Assembly (NCBI GenBank): GCA_956465555.1
Contig: OY101126.1
Span: 724,501 to 788,500, forward strand
Length of the DNA stretch: 64,000 nucleotides
Reading direction: 5' to 3'
Origin: Nitzschia sp. pyKryTriq1
Lineage: Eukaryota > Bacillariophyta > Bacillariophyceae > Bacillariales > Bacillariaceae
Shown here piece after piece: positions 30,168-41,200 of this stretch (its first letter is position 1; every line of letters begins with the position of its first letter). The position numbers and the translations under genes are program-made. Below the pieces are notes generated by a model that was not told where the DNA came from, searched no databases, and saw only the letters and a program-made list of their open reading frames with translations.

Positions 30168-31970
30168 ATGAAGGCCGCATTCTCAGGGCTATGGCTGCTG
30201 CTACTCTCCATGGCGGCTCCTTTGATCCACGCACAAGGTGATCCCTTTCTTGTCGACTGGAATGAGACGATTGCCCCTTCCATGAACGACACGGCGCTCG
30301 GTACTACCGACCTACTGAACGAGACCGAGGTTCCCTCGGAGACGCTGGCGCCGAGTATCACCCTCTCAGCTCCGTCTGCCGCACCAGTGGCAATTATGTC
30401 GATAGAGGGCATGGTACCACTCAAATTGATGAACACGCCCAGTCTCCTGATCGGTTCCACGGAGGTTGACTTTCTGAATGCTGTCGGGGCTTTCTTGACG
30501 GAGAAAGTTGTCAACACCGTTGGCGGCGGGGAGTCAATAGATCTTGTACAGATCGGACTCTTGAGACAGTACCGTTCGCAGTCAAGACGTCGACTTACCG
30601 AAGAGGATCATACTCGCAGCTTGCAAGGTGCTCCTAGCTCACCGCTGTACGTGGATCTGCGCGTGCTGGGGCGTCTTCAATCTCGATCGCAGACATCCTC
30701 GTCCTTCGATTTTGATGGTGTCTTGCGTTTGCTCTTCGACACGTTTGCCGAAGAATTTGTCACGACACTCCAGGCGGGAAGTGACGATTCATTTTTTGAC
30801 TCATTGGTTACCGTCGAAGTGGTTTCAAGTGACTCAGTTCCAACTTCTCGCCCAGCTGACTCTCCCACATTCAATGACAGTGCTCCATCTATCTTTGACA
30901 CCTTTGATGATGGGAGCAATGGCGATGAGGAGGCCTCTTCGACTCCGTGGTCCATTGGAGTCATTGTGGGGGTTGCTGCGGCAGGAGCTGTCATCGTGAT
31001 CTTACTCTTGCTGATTGTGTGCCGCCTCACCACCGGCAAAGGGGCCAAGAATCATGCGGCGTTGTCGGAAAAGAGGGAAAAGACGAGGATTTCTCCTTCT
31101 GGTAGCGGCAGTGGACACGGCAAGGAAACAACAGCCTCCGCTAGTTCCAATGATACGGTGGCGCAAAAGAAGAAGAAATGGCTCAATTCCAACCCGAGTG
31201 CAAGCTATGACAGTGAGGCTGCACGAAGCATCTCGCTCCAACAACAAGCTAGTGACTTGGAGTCCCAAGGCCTGTATTCCTATGTCAAGAACGACAGTGA
31301 TAGTTACATGGGAGGCTCTGTCATGAATAGCAATTCAGTGATGGGCATGGACAATATGAGCTACGCCTACAGTCTGGAGCCTGGTATCGAACCTAGTGTC
31401 GCAGAAGCTTATGCAGGCGACCAATCGACATTCCACGAAGCCGTCCCGATTGAAATACCTCAGATCACCGTCATTGAAAAGAAGGGAAAAGGACGTACTG
31501 CTCGCAACGCACGAAATGCGAGTAAAACTTCGTCGCTGGGCCAAGGATCTTCGTCAGATTTCGGTCTTGCTCCACAAGACCAGTCCATGGAACGGCCGCT
31601 ATCACCCTCCGATCTCCAATTGACCGAGTCCGAACTTGACATGTTGCCATCCAATCTGAGAGCTGAGGCAGAAAAGCTAAGTCGACCTCCCACCAAGGTC
31701 GTCATGGCACCCTCTGGCAAGCTAGGTATTGTCATTGACACTACAGTGGATGGCCCCGTAGTCCACCATGTCAACGAGACCAGTAATCTCAAGGGCAAGA
31801 TCTTTCCTGGAGATATCATCGTTGCCATTGATGATATCGATACAAGAGCCATGTCCGCTGCGGCTATCACGGCGTTGATGGTCAAGACTGCCAATCAAAC
31901 GCGAAAATTAACTGTTCTCGACACTATGAAGACCAAGAAGAAGAAAAAGAGCAGCAGCACCAAGCGATGA
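30168..31970 (+). CDS. Type I membrane protein with RXL site and cytosolic PDZ domain (member 5)
   Basis: Single exon, 600 residues. Signal peptide 1-22 (ends LIHAQ). A short N-glycosylatable region (N32, N40, N51) takes the place of a long stalk. The module (about 77-222) contains SRRRLTEED (139-147; RXL site) with a second RSL at 150-152, and SFDFDGVLRLLFDTFAEEF. The membrane span is 262-286. The cytosolic tail carries ASYDSEAA (345-352), a Ser/Tyr-rich stretch, and a C-terminal PDZ domain (about 507-587) with the carboxylate-binding loop GKLGIVID, the helix-strand order IFPGDIIVAIDD, and a final Lys-rich tail. A PDZ domain on a single-pass surface-type protein suggests clustering of partner tails at the membrane. 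Confidence 0.78.
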   Translation: MKAAFSGLWLLLLSMAAPLIHAQGDPFLVDWNETIAPSMNDTALGTTDLLNETEVPSETLAPSITLSAPSAAPVAIMSIEGMVPLKLMNTPSLLIGSTEVDFLNAVGAFLTEKVVNTVGGGESIDLVQIGLLRQYRSQSRRRLTEEDHTRSLQGAPSSPLYVDLRVLGRLQSRSQTSSSFDFDGVLRLLFDTFAEEFVTTLQAGSDDSFFDSLVTVEVVSSDSVPTSRPADSPTFNDSAPSIFDTFDDGSNGDEEASSTPWSIGVIVGVAAAGAVIVILLLLIVCRLTTGKGAKNHAALSEKREKTRISPSGSGSGHGKETTASASSNDTVAQKKKKWLNSNPSASYDSEAARSISLQQQASDLESQGLYSYVKNDSDSYMGGSVMNSNSVMGMDNMSYAYSLEPGIEPSVAEAYAGDQSTFHEAVPIEIPQITVIEKKGKGRTARNARNASKTSSLGQGSSSDFGLAPQDQSMERPLSPSDLQLTESELDMLPSNLRAEAEKLSRPPTKVVMAPSGKLGIVIDTTVDGPVVHHVNETSNLKGKIFPGDIIVAIDDIDTRAMSAAAITALMVKTANQTRKLTVLDTMKTKKKKKSSSTKR

Positions 31971-32693
31971 GCTACGTGCGTGACGAGGCCTATGTAAAGC
32001 AACTTTCATACACACCAGGTACATCAGCACGATCAACCAGACAAGACGAGGAGTCGTCATCATTTTTTGTTTTCTAGTTGTATATTATTTGATAGAAATA
32101 GGGATCTATTTCAAATCTAGCAAGTTGCTCCAGACTGACTCTATGCTCCTCCCCTATCTATTTTGTAGAGATAGCCATCTATGTACGAATGTATAGGACC
32201 GCTGGATGCAGCGAGGGGGAGACGGCATTTCTTGCTACAGAGGGCTCGGATCTCTAGCCATCTGGGGGGCGGGGTCTAGAGTAGTAGAGTAGAGTAGTCT
32301 GGGTCTATACAGTTGCTTCTCTTTCTTTTCGTCTCTTAGCTAGACCTACCGCTTCTCGTCAACTCATCTCACAATCAGCGCTACGTTTTCGTCTGATCTC
32401 CGCCCGTCTTCCCGCCCTTTTTTCTTTCTCTTATTATTGCGCTTTTCTCCGCCGGCCGTCCGTCCGTCCGTCATCGTAAAAGAAAATTTAGTTCATCGCA
32501 AAACCAAGAAGATACATGTTGGTTCCCTCTCATCTCTCATCATCAAGCCTTGAAGCTTGAAGACCCTCTTCATCAAATACAAACACAAAAAATCCTTTCC
32601 ATTTGAGCACATCACATAGAGTTGCCAACAGAATGATGAAAAGTCTCACGGCGAGGAGTGGTGCAGGGGTGCACCTTTCCTCCTGGAGGATCG
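31971..32693. other. Intergenic
   Basis: Contains TAGAGTAG repeats (32278-32300) and a CGTC tetranucleotide run (32457-32473). It is the likely promoter and leader of the next gene. No gene seen. Confidence 0.5.
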
Positions 32694-34175
32694 ATGGCGT
32701 GGTTCGACGAACTCAACAACAACCTCCAGACAATGCAAAGCGTGTGCCGTGGAATAATAATCGTCTTACATTATTTTATCGTTGCTATCATGACCAGAGA
32801 AGAAACGGAGAGAGGTAGATATGACCGCTGGAAGATTACCCAGCAAAAGATCCTTGGCTTTTTGTTCAGTCTTTTGTTACTGTGGGCACTGCTTTCGAGT
32901 TTTCTAGTAGCGAGATTTATTGCACGTACCTCGTTGGATGAACTCAGACGAAGCGCCAAGATTCCGCAAACTTTAAGAACAGGGACTGCAAGCAAAAGTG
33001 GAAATAGCCATTCGAACTACTCCAACGACGCAAAAGCTCATCAAACCAGCCTGGAAAACGAAGAAACGATCGATGTGGACAGTTTACTCATCGAAAATCG
33101 TCTAGAAGCAAAGCTTCGTGCAAAGGCTTGGAAATATCCCTTGCCTGGACAGACCCGTCGATATTTTGCTGATCCAGATCGATTGGAGGATTTGGTGGCT
33201 ATTGGGCCCCACTTTTTGACGACCCAAAGTGGATGTCGCATGGCTCGATGGTACTATCCTACCCCTCATCGAAAGACACGGTATCGAGACTGCTCGAATC
33301 AATCGGAAGAAGATGCAAACGCGAAACGACTCACAGTGAAAGCTCTCGATTCAATGGAACATGGAGATACTATATATGTGACGTTTCTCCAGCTGGAGGA
33401 GTTTGTTTCTACCCTTCTCGATAAAATCCAAGTGAACGTTGCAATCATTTCGGGCCAAATTCAGAAAGTACCGCCCATTTTCAACCAGACTGTGATCGCG
33501 AGTCTCCTTGACCATCCTCGAGTGATGCATTGGTTTTGTCAAAATCTTCCTCTATATGGAGGCTCCAATCTACGTCATCCCAAGCTGTCGCCGTTTCCAT
33601 ACGGTCTGAAAGAAGTCATCCAACGCCCCGAGACTCGCAACAAGCCGCTCCACTCATTTCAACAGATCTTTTTGCAGAGCCTCGAGGAACCCATTGCCAA
33701 GGACCAAACAATCATGAGCGGCTTTCTCCGTGCGTCTTCTCCGGTACGGGCCGCCATGATGAAGGGAGAGAATACGACAGAGCTCGTCCCCGACAAATAC
33801 ATGCTGGAAGTTGCCCGTTCTCAGTACATTCTCTCCCCGAACGGCGATCGCCCGGAGTGTTTTCGGCATTATGAAGCTATCGGGCTGGGGACTATTCCGA
33901 TCACCGAATTGGACCCCTTTCTCTTTCGACATTTGAAGCCGGCCCCTGTTGTGTATGGCAGCACGCAATGGAATGCGAGTCAACTCGACTTTTCACTTCC
34001 AACAACAACTACAACCACTACCAGCTCTTCCATGGTGAATCGGAACATGGTACTGGAGGAATATTGGATGGAATATATGGACTGGACAGTGGGGCGGTTG
34101 TTGCACTGGTGGAATGTCGAGACTCACCGGACACTTCTCGTCCCCGAGTTATTTTTCTCGGACTACGTGTACTAA
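32694..34175 (+). CDS. Exostosin-like (GT47-type) glycosyltransferase
   Basis: Single exon, 493 residues from the ATG at 32694; the upstream GTG in frame is not favoured. A type II layout is seen: a short cytosolic head, a membrane anchor (about 53-76, ILGFLFSLLLLWALLSSFL), a stem, then a luminal domain. The C-terminal block SQYILSPNGDRPECFRHYEAIGLGTIPI matches the exostosin signature in which Pro-x-Gly precedes an R-x-x-E-A segment that binds the sugar nucleotide (shown here in two adjoining parts). Near the end a poly-Thr run (TTTTTTT) and a Trp-rich tail occur. It probably builds a Golgi polysaccharide or glycan; donor and acceptor are unknown. A more distant fucosyl- or xylosyl-type transferase is possible. 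Confidence 0.62.
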   Translation: MAWFDELNNNLQTMQSVCRGIIIVLHYFIVAIMTREETERGRYDRWKITQQKILGFLFSLLLLWALLSSFLVARFIARTSLDELRRSAKIPQTLRTGTASKSGNSHSNYSNDAKAHQTSLENEETIDVDSLLIENRLEAKLRAKAWKYPLPGQTRRYFADPDRLEDLVAIGPHFLTTQSGCRMARWYYPTPHRKTRYRDCSNQSEEDANAKRLTVKALDSMEHGDTIYVTFLQLEEFVSTLLDKIQVNVAIISGQIQKVPPIFNQTVIASLLDHPRVMHWFCQNLPLYGGSNLRHPKLSPFPYGLKEVIQRPETRNKPLHSFQQIFLQSLEEPIAKDQTIMSGFLRASSPVRAAMMKGENTTELVPDKYMLEVARSQYILSPNGDRPECFRHYEAIGLGTIPITELDPFLFRHLKPAPVVYGSTQWNASQLDFSLPTTTTTTTSSSMVNRNMVLEEYWMEYMDWTVGRLLHWWNVETHRTLLVPELFFSDYVY

Positions 34176-34506
34176 TGTCTGGACTATACGCACCGTGACT
34201 ATTTTGTTGGTAACAGTAAACAAGTTCTTCTTTCGCATACGAATACTGACAATAGCATTCGTGTGATATAGGAGACAAAGAGAGAAATTACAAATTGCCT
34301 GCGCACAATAAAGTAGTAGTGTCGCTCTGTCTATATTTTTTAGCCTTTGTCTCTCTACTAGAGTAGCTACTAGAGTAGAAATTGAGAGGATTACTCGTGT
34401 CGGCTGTGACTTCACTCACGAGATTTTTTTTACTCTCGAAATAAACTACCGGTAGTATCCATATTATTTAGTCGTATGGTACATGGTACCATACTGTAAA
34501 AGCATG
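34176..34506. other. Intergenic, left of LTR element
   Basis: AT-rich spacer with GTAC words at 34440-34495. The last six bases (AGCATG, 34501-34506) match the six bases right of the element and are its target-site duplication. Confidence 0.6.
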
Positions 34507-34818
34507 TGTTGCGAAGTCTCTAGTCTGTAAGTCGTACGTATGCCTTTTGACTTTTTGGTTTTCCAAATTATATGCTTAGTTTATGATTCTAATTTCTACT
34601 TCTGTTTGCTTTTGCAGTTTATCCTTGTGATCCTGGATGTTCCAGGATGCTCTAGGATTAAGTCCTGTTTCTTGTCTCTTTGTTTGTTCTAGTGAAGTGG
34701 CCGATCGTCTAGTAGTACTATCCGATCGGGTACTTCCATTCACGGATCGTACGGGTCCATTCGTACGGGATCCGTCTGTCAGTCGTTCGATGTGCGGCAT
34801 CGCGCTCGTATCTCAACA
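34507..34818 (-). repeat. LTR, trailing copy (312 bp)
   Basis: In element orientation it begins TGTTGAGATACGAG and ends CTTCGCAACA, an inverted terminal pair TGTTG/CAACA typical of copia LTRs. It shares 168 identical bp with the leading copy. Confidence 0.85.
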
Positions 34819-36187
34819 CCCTCCCTTGACGTACAGTCGAACGATTACTGTAGACAGTCTTTTGTGGAGACGTATGTGTCGATATGTCTCTCGTGTGTTT
34901 CGCCAGGAGGTACTCAAATAGTTCCTCTGCCTGCTCATCGAGCTCTGGGAAATCCACCATGTATACCAGTTCGTTAGGATCTTCAGTGGCCCGGATGTTG
35001 CCCCTCCCCTTGGGAGTCTTTGGATACCAGATTTGGACCTTTGGCGGCGGGAGCGGTGATCCGCTTGATGGTGTCTTGGGTTGGCCAATGGAGGCCTTGG
35101 GGGTCCACAGTCTCGGATTTTGTTGAGTGGGGCATTTTGCTTGGCTTGGGCTTGAAAACCTGACTTGCTTGGTGGTGGTGAAGCCCCTTGGGGCTGGGAC
35201 CTCCTGCAAAAGGATGTCCCACCACTCCAACACTTCTCCCGGTTCTTCTGGTGAAAAGGTAGAGTTAACTGCTAGACTTGCTAGGTCATCTAGCATCCAG
35301 TCTTGGTCTTCCTGTTGGATTTCCAAGTTGAAATCCATGGTAGTGTTAGTGTTTGGCTTAGTCATCCTTATTTTTTGATATTTCGGTCCAGAAGGTGTCT
35401 GGATGCCTTCTGGAATGTGATGGGATGAATATTGTGAGGCAAGAAGTGATTTGGGTCTCTTCTTGACCTCCAAATCTTCTTCAACTAGAGCTAGAACTTC
35501 GTCGCGTCCGTGCGTCGTCCGTCGTTCTGCTTCCGAGAGGACTTGTGTAGATTCGACCGTCCGTCCGTCGGCCGGTCGTTCCTCCGGCTCTTGTTGCGGA
35601 ACTTGGACAGTCCGTCCGTCGACCGTTCGTTCCTCCGACTCTTGTTGCGGAACTTGGACAGTCCGTCCGTCGACCGGTCGTTCCTCCCGTTCTTTATGGG
35701 AACTTTGTGTATTAGCGCTTGAAGTTATTTTGTCTTGTTCTCTTTTGGAGTCGCCGGTCTCGGCGCTCGACTTGGTTTTCTCTTCGTAGCTCATGCTCAT
35801 AATCTCCAATCCTGGAGCAAACAAACTGCTCTCGTCTTCTTCTTTAATTTCATATATGCCCTTTTTTTCTAATTCTATCGCGTCGAGTCCAAGTAGTACT
35901 ACGTCATGCGCAAGCATGGCGCCGTCGCGGTTGTAGTTACTGGTGCTACTGTAGTTAGCATTCTGCTCTCTTTTCCATTTCAGGCAGTTGGCTTTCATGT
36001 GTCCCTTGATCCCACAATGGTGACAGTGGCCTTGGAACCCATTGTTGTTCCTGTTGATGTGAGTATCCCTGTTATTGTTTTTGTTATTGAACCTCCCACT
36101 GTTGAGTCCGTTGTTGTTGTTCTTATTGTTGTTTCTGCTTCCTGCGCTGTTGTAGCTACTGGAGCTTCCTTGTCTTCCAGCTTGCAT
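34718..36187 (-). pseudogene. gag-like frame of the LTR remnant
   Basis: A 489-codon frame inside the element. It starts with an Asn-rich stretch and a CCHC knuckle (CHHCGIKGHMKANC), and continues into an acidic Ser/Gln region with three copies of an approximately 18-residue unit built on DGRTVQVPQQ. The rest is charged and Pro-rich. The knuckle is the nucleic-acid-binding part of copia gag proteins. It is treated as part of a fossil element; no host role is implied. Confidence 0.75.
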
Positions 36188-36200
36188 GTTGCCTTGGCCA

Positions 36201-36368
36201 TCTAGGATTAAGTCCTGTTTCTTGTCTCTTTGTTTGTTCTAGTGAAGTGGCCGATCGTCTAGTAGTACTATCCGATCGGGTACTTCCATTCACGGATCGT
36301 ACGGGTCCATTCGTACGGGATCCGTCTGTCAGTCGTTCGATGTGCGGCATCGCGCTCGTATCTCAACA
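36201..36368 (-). repeat. LTR, leading copy (168 bp)
   Basis: Same sequence as 34651-34818 without visible change. It lies directly next to AGCATG on the right. Confidence 0.9.
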
Positions 36369-36718
36369 AGCATGCGCGCTTTGCAGACGACCCATTTGAT
36401 CCGATCCAGCCCTGCATGCGGACGACGCACATGAGAGCGCACCCGCACCCGCCCGACCATCGCGAAATGCTTGGCTGGCTCGATTACTTAGACAATCATC
36501 TATCAAATCGGCGAACGCGCACGCCGGGGGTGCGTCGCACTTCGCGCACCGTCAACAACTACTTGTAAAAACAGAATCATATCACCCCAAAAGCAATCGA
36601 TCATCTCTATCATCACTATCACTGCAACCCAACGCATCCATTCTCATCATTGCAAATATACATTGTAGGCTCCTGATCATCATCACTCCTCGCTTACTTC
36701 TTCGTTCTCTTACACACA
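36369..36718. other. Intergenic, right of LTR element
   Basis: Starts with the target duplication AGCATG. A GC-rich stretch with GCGCAC words (36375-36550) precedes an AT-richer leader. No gene seen. Confidence 0.55.
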
Positions 36719-38190
36719 ATGCTAGGAAGAAAAGGTCAAAGGCAAGCTGCGATCCGTGCGGCAATAGTGAAGAAGAAAGTTTCCTCTTCTTCAGATGCAC
36801 CAGACTCTTCCCGTGTGAATAGCGCTATCAGCACGAAGAGGGCTGGAAGTCTCCGAGCATCTCGGCTTCGAAGAGTGCGGTCGCAGCCAAGCTCTCGAGG
36901 TGACGACGATCGCGACGACGGCCAAACCAGTCCGTTTCGAAGAAACCGGTCGAGCAGTCGAGAACGAAAGGCCTCGCCTGCAAGGTCGTTGTCACGACCA
37001 CGAAGTTTTCGTCGGTCGAAGAGCAAGGAAAGAGCTAGTAGCGACGATACTGTATCAGCTGTTGACGCACTTTTTCGAGGCGATAAGCGCCAGAAGAAGG
37101 TTGTGTATAATTCTTTCTCAGAAAACCCGTTTGATGTGCTACAGATTCAAGTCGAAGAAGACCCTCCAACGCCGAAGAACACAAACGACGTCGTCTTGAA
37201 GATTTCTGTAAGTATGTTGGGTAATATCAGGATTTAGCTTGATGCTATTTAATCAGCTTACATTGTTACTTTGTACAGGCATCCACTGTGTCCTACAATG
37301 ATTGCATGATTCGCCGGGGGGTTTGTTTTGGAGTAAGCATCCCGACTGTTCCTGGCATGGACGTAGTCGGAAACATAATAGCAGTGGGCGAAGATGTGAC
37401 CAACTTTAAAGTGGGAGATCGTGTTGCTGCATTGGTTCGGACTGGTGGTAACGCGAGGTATATCAACGTCCCTGACTCTGATTTGGTGGAAGTCCCTCGA
37501 GGTTGTGAAGCTGCTGAAGCTGCATGTATGGTATCCACATTCATGACTGCGTATCAGTCCTTACGACTGATGACCAATGATACTTTCATACTGAATGACA
37601 AACGCGTTCTCATTACGGGTGGGATTGAGCCAGTTGGTCAAGCGTTGATCCAGCTCTGCTTTCGAGCGGGAGCAAAAGAGATATATGCGACCGCTCCAGA
37701 CCATCGCCATCGATATCTCCGCACTGTGTTGGGTGCCAATCCGCTTCCAGTCGACCCACAGCTGTGGGTGGAAACAGTCAAGGGGACCATGGACGTTATC
37801 TTTGATGGAACGTGCTATGAAAGCATTGAGTCTGCTTCTGATCTGCTGCGCCCGGATGGCATCATGGTTTCACTTGGAATGTCAGCGTTTCTAAACCGAG
37901 AAAAAACTGGCGTGCTTGGCGTTCCACTTACAGCATATTGGTCCAAGTTGAAAACCCAAATACTGGGAAATTCGACGTCATATGAAGTCTGGGAGAGTTT
38001 CACGACCAACAAAGAAGCCTACAAGCTCGACATGGAGATCCTTTTTCACTTGCTGAAAAAGAGGTTCATCAAGCCACATATTGCCAAGCGAGTGGCACTT
38101 TCAGAAGTGGCAGAGGCGCAGGACAGCTTAGAGAAAGAAACCGCAAGAGGGGAGATCGTGTGCTTGCCTTGGAAACGACTTGGTAAATAG
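36719..38190 (+). CDS. Medium-chain reductase (quinone oxidoreductase-like) with RS-rich N-terminus, two exons
   Basis: Exons are 36719-37207 and 37279-38190, with a 71-bp phase-0 intron (GTAAGT ... TGTACAG); the product has 466 residues. Residues 1-125 are a basic RS-rich extension (RSKSKERASS, SSSRERKAS) not found in typical MDR enzymes. The catalytic fold follows: VVLKISASTVSYNDCMIRRG, then PGMDVVGNIIAVGEDVTNFKVGDRV, the Rossmann turn LITGGIEPVGQALIQL, and a dimer-type C-terminus. The Cys and His zinc ligands of alcohol dehydrogenases are absent, so a zinc-free NAD(P)H quinone or enone reductase is expected. The glycine motif is loose (GGIEPVG), leaving cofactor use uncertain. It converges with the cyclase-phosphodiesterase gene, 73 bp stop to stop. 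Confidence 0.78.
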
Positions 38191-38263
38191 GGAAAGACAA
38201 CAATTTTACATCTACATATAGTATACTACTGCTTAAATACTTATGAGTACTTCCAAAGTGGTT

Positions 38264-41200
38264 CTACGCATTGAAGACAATGCTATCATCGTCATCACTG
38301 TCAAATTCATGTTCCGATGTTGGGTTATGGACTGGAGCTGCCTTCATGTCAACTGAATTCTTGTCCGGTATGCTCGCAGGGATAGAAATGGTCTTTGGTG
38401 CCGACTCTTCTACGGCAGGGGAGGCGCGGCGGCAACTACTCGAGGTAGACTCACCAAGGTCAACATTTACGGGTGATTTGCTGTCATTCTTATCCTCCTT
38501 GTCGGCTTTGGAAATATCGTTGAGTACAAGCTCAATCGAATCATCATCGTTATCCCCCGATGTAGACTCTCCACGCTTTTCAGCTTCATTGCCACTCTTG
38601 CCATGGGTCGAGCCCTTCGGCATCGCCATCGTGAAAGTTGCCGATCGTCTTGCGTAATATCCAAAACTTCCCCTTCTTCTAGGCTTTTCGTCGGGTTTCT
38701 TACTCAAGTGCGATGGATTCTTCCTTGGATCCACCAGCTTTTCTACCATCTCTTTCACAATATTTTGTCCCTTTACCTCCCATTCTTTGCGATTCTCTAA
38801 AGCGTAGTTTAGACATTCGTCACTCGTGACCCCAAATACGCCGCACTCTTCCAATTTCTTGGCCAGCGGGATAACATAATTATCGAAGAACCAAAGTTCC
38901 CCGTTGTACCATCCTTCTGATGGATCTTTCGGCGACCGCCCGTCCTGGAATGCACGGTACATTTCGAAGAAAAGACGCTCATTCCATTTGGTGTAGACTT
39001 GCCAGTGTTGCATGGCTGTAAAAGAAGAAACAAAAATGTTAGTCGAATGACGAAAGTCATATGATGGCACTCTCATGTGGAATACAAAATACTCACTGTG
39101 GCAAACATCTGCTGCTTGAATGATGTGCTCGGTGACAATCGTCGCCTTCAAGCTGCGGAATGTTGTGTCGTCTACCGTCTCCCGAAGATCTGAGTGGAAA
39201 ACCTTATCCCACCGCATATTTCGTGTTGATTTCTGAGTTGGTTCGAAAATGTCGGTGCTCATGACAAGATTCACAAGAAGCTGTCTGAATCGTCGAACTT
39301 CAGTCTCGGTTGCAAATAACGCGTGCTGCAAGTTCTTAAATTTTGGATCCATCAACAAGTTCCAAGCGAGGTCAATGCTGTTTTGTTCAGCTACAGATTT
39401 GTTTTTGTACTTTTTGGCTAACTCCGGCTCTTCTGTTTCCCGCTGCTGATTAGACACGCCAGTGTGATCTACGTCGTGGACCAGCGTCGAAAACATAATT
39501 GCAAATTGAGTCAATGGATCCGACGTGATTCCGTATGTATAGTCATGCAGGTCTGACGCAACCGCCTTGACATTGGTTCTGTGGTAATTCACATTTTCTG
39601 GTGTGACGATACGACTCAGTAGTTTGTTTGCGGACATCGAAACATGATTTGCATGTGCGAAATTGTGGAATGAATTGTCCCTAAAGGGCTTTTGTCAGCG
39701 TTCAATTTGCAAAAGCATCATACGCAATAGTTTTTTGAGACATACCTGTATCGAGAAGCGATTGTGCTCACAAAATCTCGGAGCTCTGCAATCACAACTT
39801 CTGGAACATCGACAGTGCTGAGGCGTGCTCGTTTTCGGGCAGCTTCGGGATCAAATTTGGGGATCTCGATGCTTTCAGAAACTTCTTCGTAGACTGTACA
39901 GCTGGGTTCGATCACAGTACTAGGGGAAGAGATAAGAGCGATGGATGGGTCTCGTCCCGCAAGGATCTGCTTGATCAAACGGAGCAGAAGATCGACTTGC
40001 CAGTCAATGAGGCGATCACTCTTTTTACCGCGCATCATTGTGGGGAGTTCAAATGATCCAATCGCACTTTCATCCAAGTGCTCCTCTTCGTCCCAGACAG
40101 ATATATTGCCACTACCAACACTCTCCATATCAGATGAGTTTGAGTCGTGCAAATTCGATTGAATGAATTTCGGTCTCTCATCAGCAATGACGCTCGGAGT
40201 TTGTCTCCTAGTTAGCACCCAATACGTCTGAATCGCACCCTTTCCTTTGGCATGAACCACATCTTCCCTGGCTTGAATCCAGTTCTCTTTTCCTTTTTCA
40301 ATCAACTGATCTGCAGTTGACTGTGAAACCTGAATACGGTTGCGCTGGCCGGTACTTTCCATTCGCGATGCGGTATTAACAGTATCTCCGAACAATTGAA
40401 AACGCGACTTTTCACCTCTCAGAACTCCGGCAGTCACAGGGCCTTTAGAAGATTCCACAAAAGCAAAAGCAGTTAGTTCCCAGCGGTCCCCTCTTATCTG
40501 TACATACGAAGTATCGTAGTGGCTACTGCCCACAAATCTTACCTGAATGAAGTCCAAATCGCATCCGAAGATCTCCAGTTCCAGGTCCAAGAGAAACCTC
40601 CAGTTTCTTCGTGATCTTGGCACAGCTATGCATGCAAGCCCTTGCAAACTTGGTCATGCGCACGGCATGATCTGGCTGAGGATCGGGCAAGCCCGTAACA
40701 GCAACGTAACAGTCCCCGATTGTTTCAACCTTGAAAATATCGCGTTTTCGTGCAAGACTATCGAATTTCTTGAAAATTGCCTGAAGAAGTGTGAAAACCT
40801 GCTCGGGTTCTCTCTCGGAGCTCCATGCCGTAAACCCGGATATATCTGCCAAGAAGAGAGTAGACGAGAGAATTTCATGAGATCAAAGACTCTACTGTGA
40901 GCGCGCCTTTGAGAATTTCCAAGCTACATTGTACGTACCAGCGAAAAGAACTGTGCAATGCGGAAAAAGATCAGCAATCGGCTTTGCCTCAGTTTCATCG
41001 TCCAAGGATGCGCCTCCTTGCATTTCGGAATCATATGGTCGCTGGGTGCTTGAATTCTTGTGTTCGTTGAGGAAAGATTTTAGGAGCAACTTTGGTGGCG
41101 CCAATGCCATACCAGCAAGTCCGGCCACCGCAGTGCTGGTCAACCCGACAACCGCATTGGCCAGTGGAATGTACGAGTAGTCCGCAATACCGGTACCACC

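Larger units (their letters stand above)
34507..36368 (-). mobile_element. Copia-like LTR retrotransposon remnant, broken
   Basis: An element of about 1.9 kb lying in minus orientation. It is bounded by TGTTG...CAACA ends and a 6-bp target duplication AGCATG (34501-34506 and 36369-36374). Terminal repeats are at 36201-36368 (leading side) and 34507-34818 (trailing side); they are unequal in length and identical over the shared 168 bp. The internal part is a gag-like frame with a CCHC zinc knuckle. No protease, integrase or reverse transcriptase is recognised. The element is broken and non-autonomous, with about two large losses. Identical shared repeat sequence implies a recent insertion. Confidence 0.85.

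Noticed and set aside
35451-35789. Plus-strand frame with Ser/Arg repeats inside the LTR remnant
   Set aside because: It is the complement of the repeated units in the gag-like frame.
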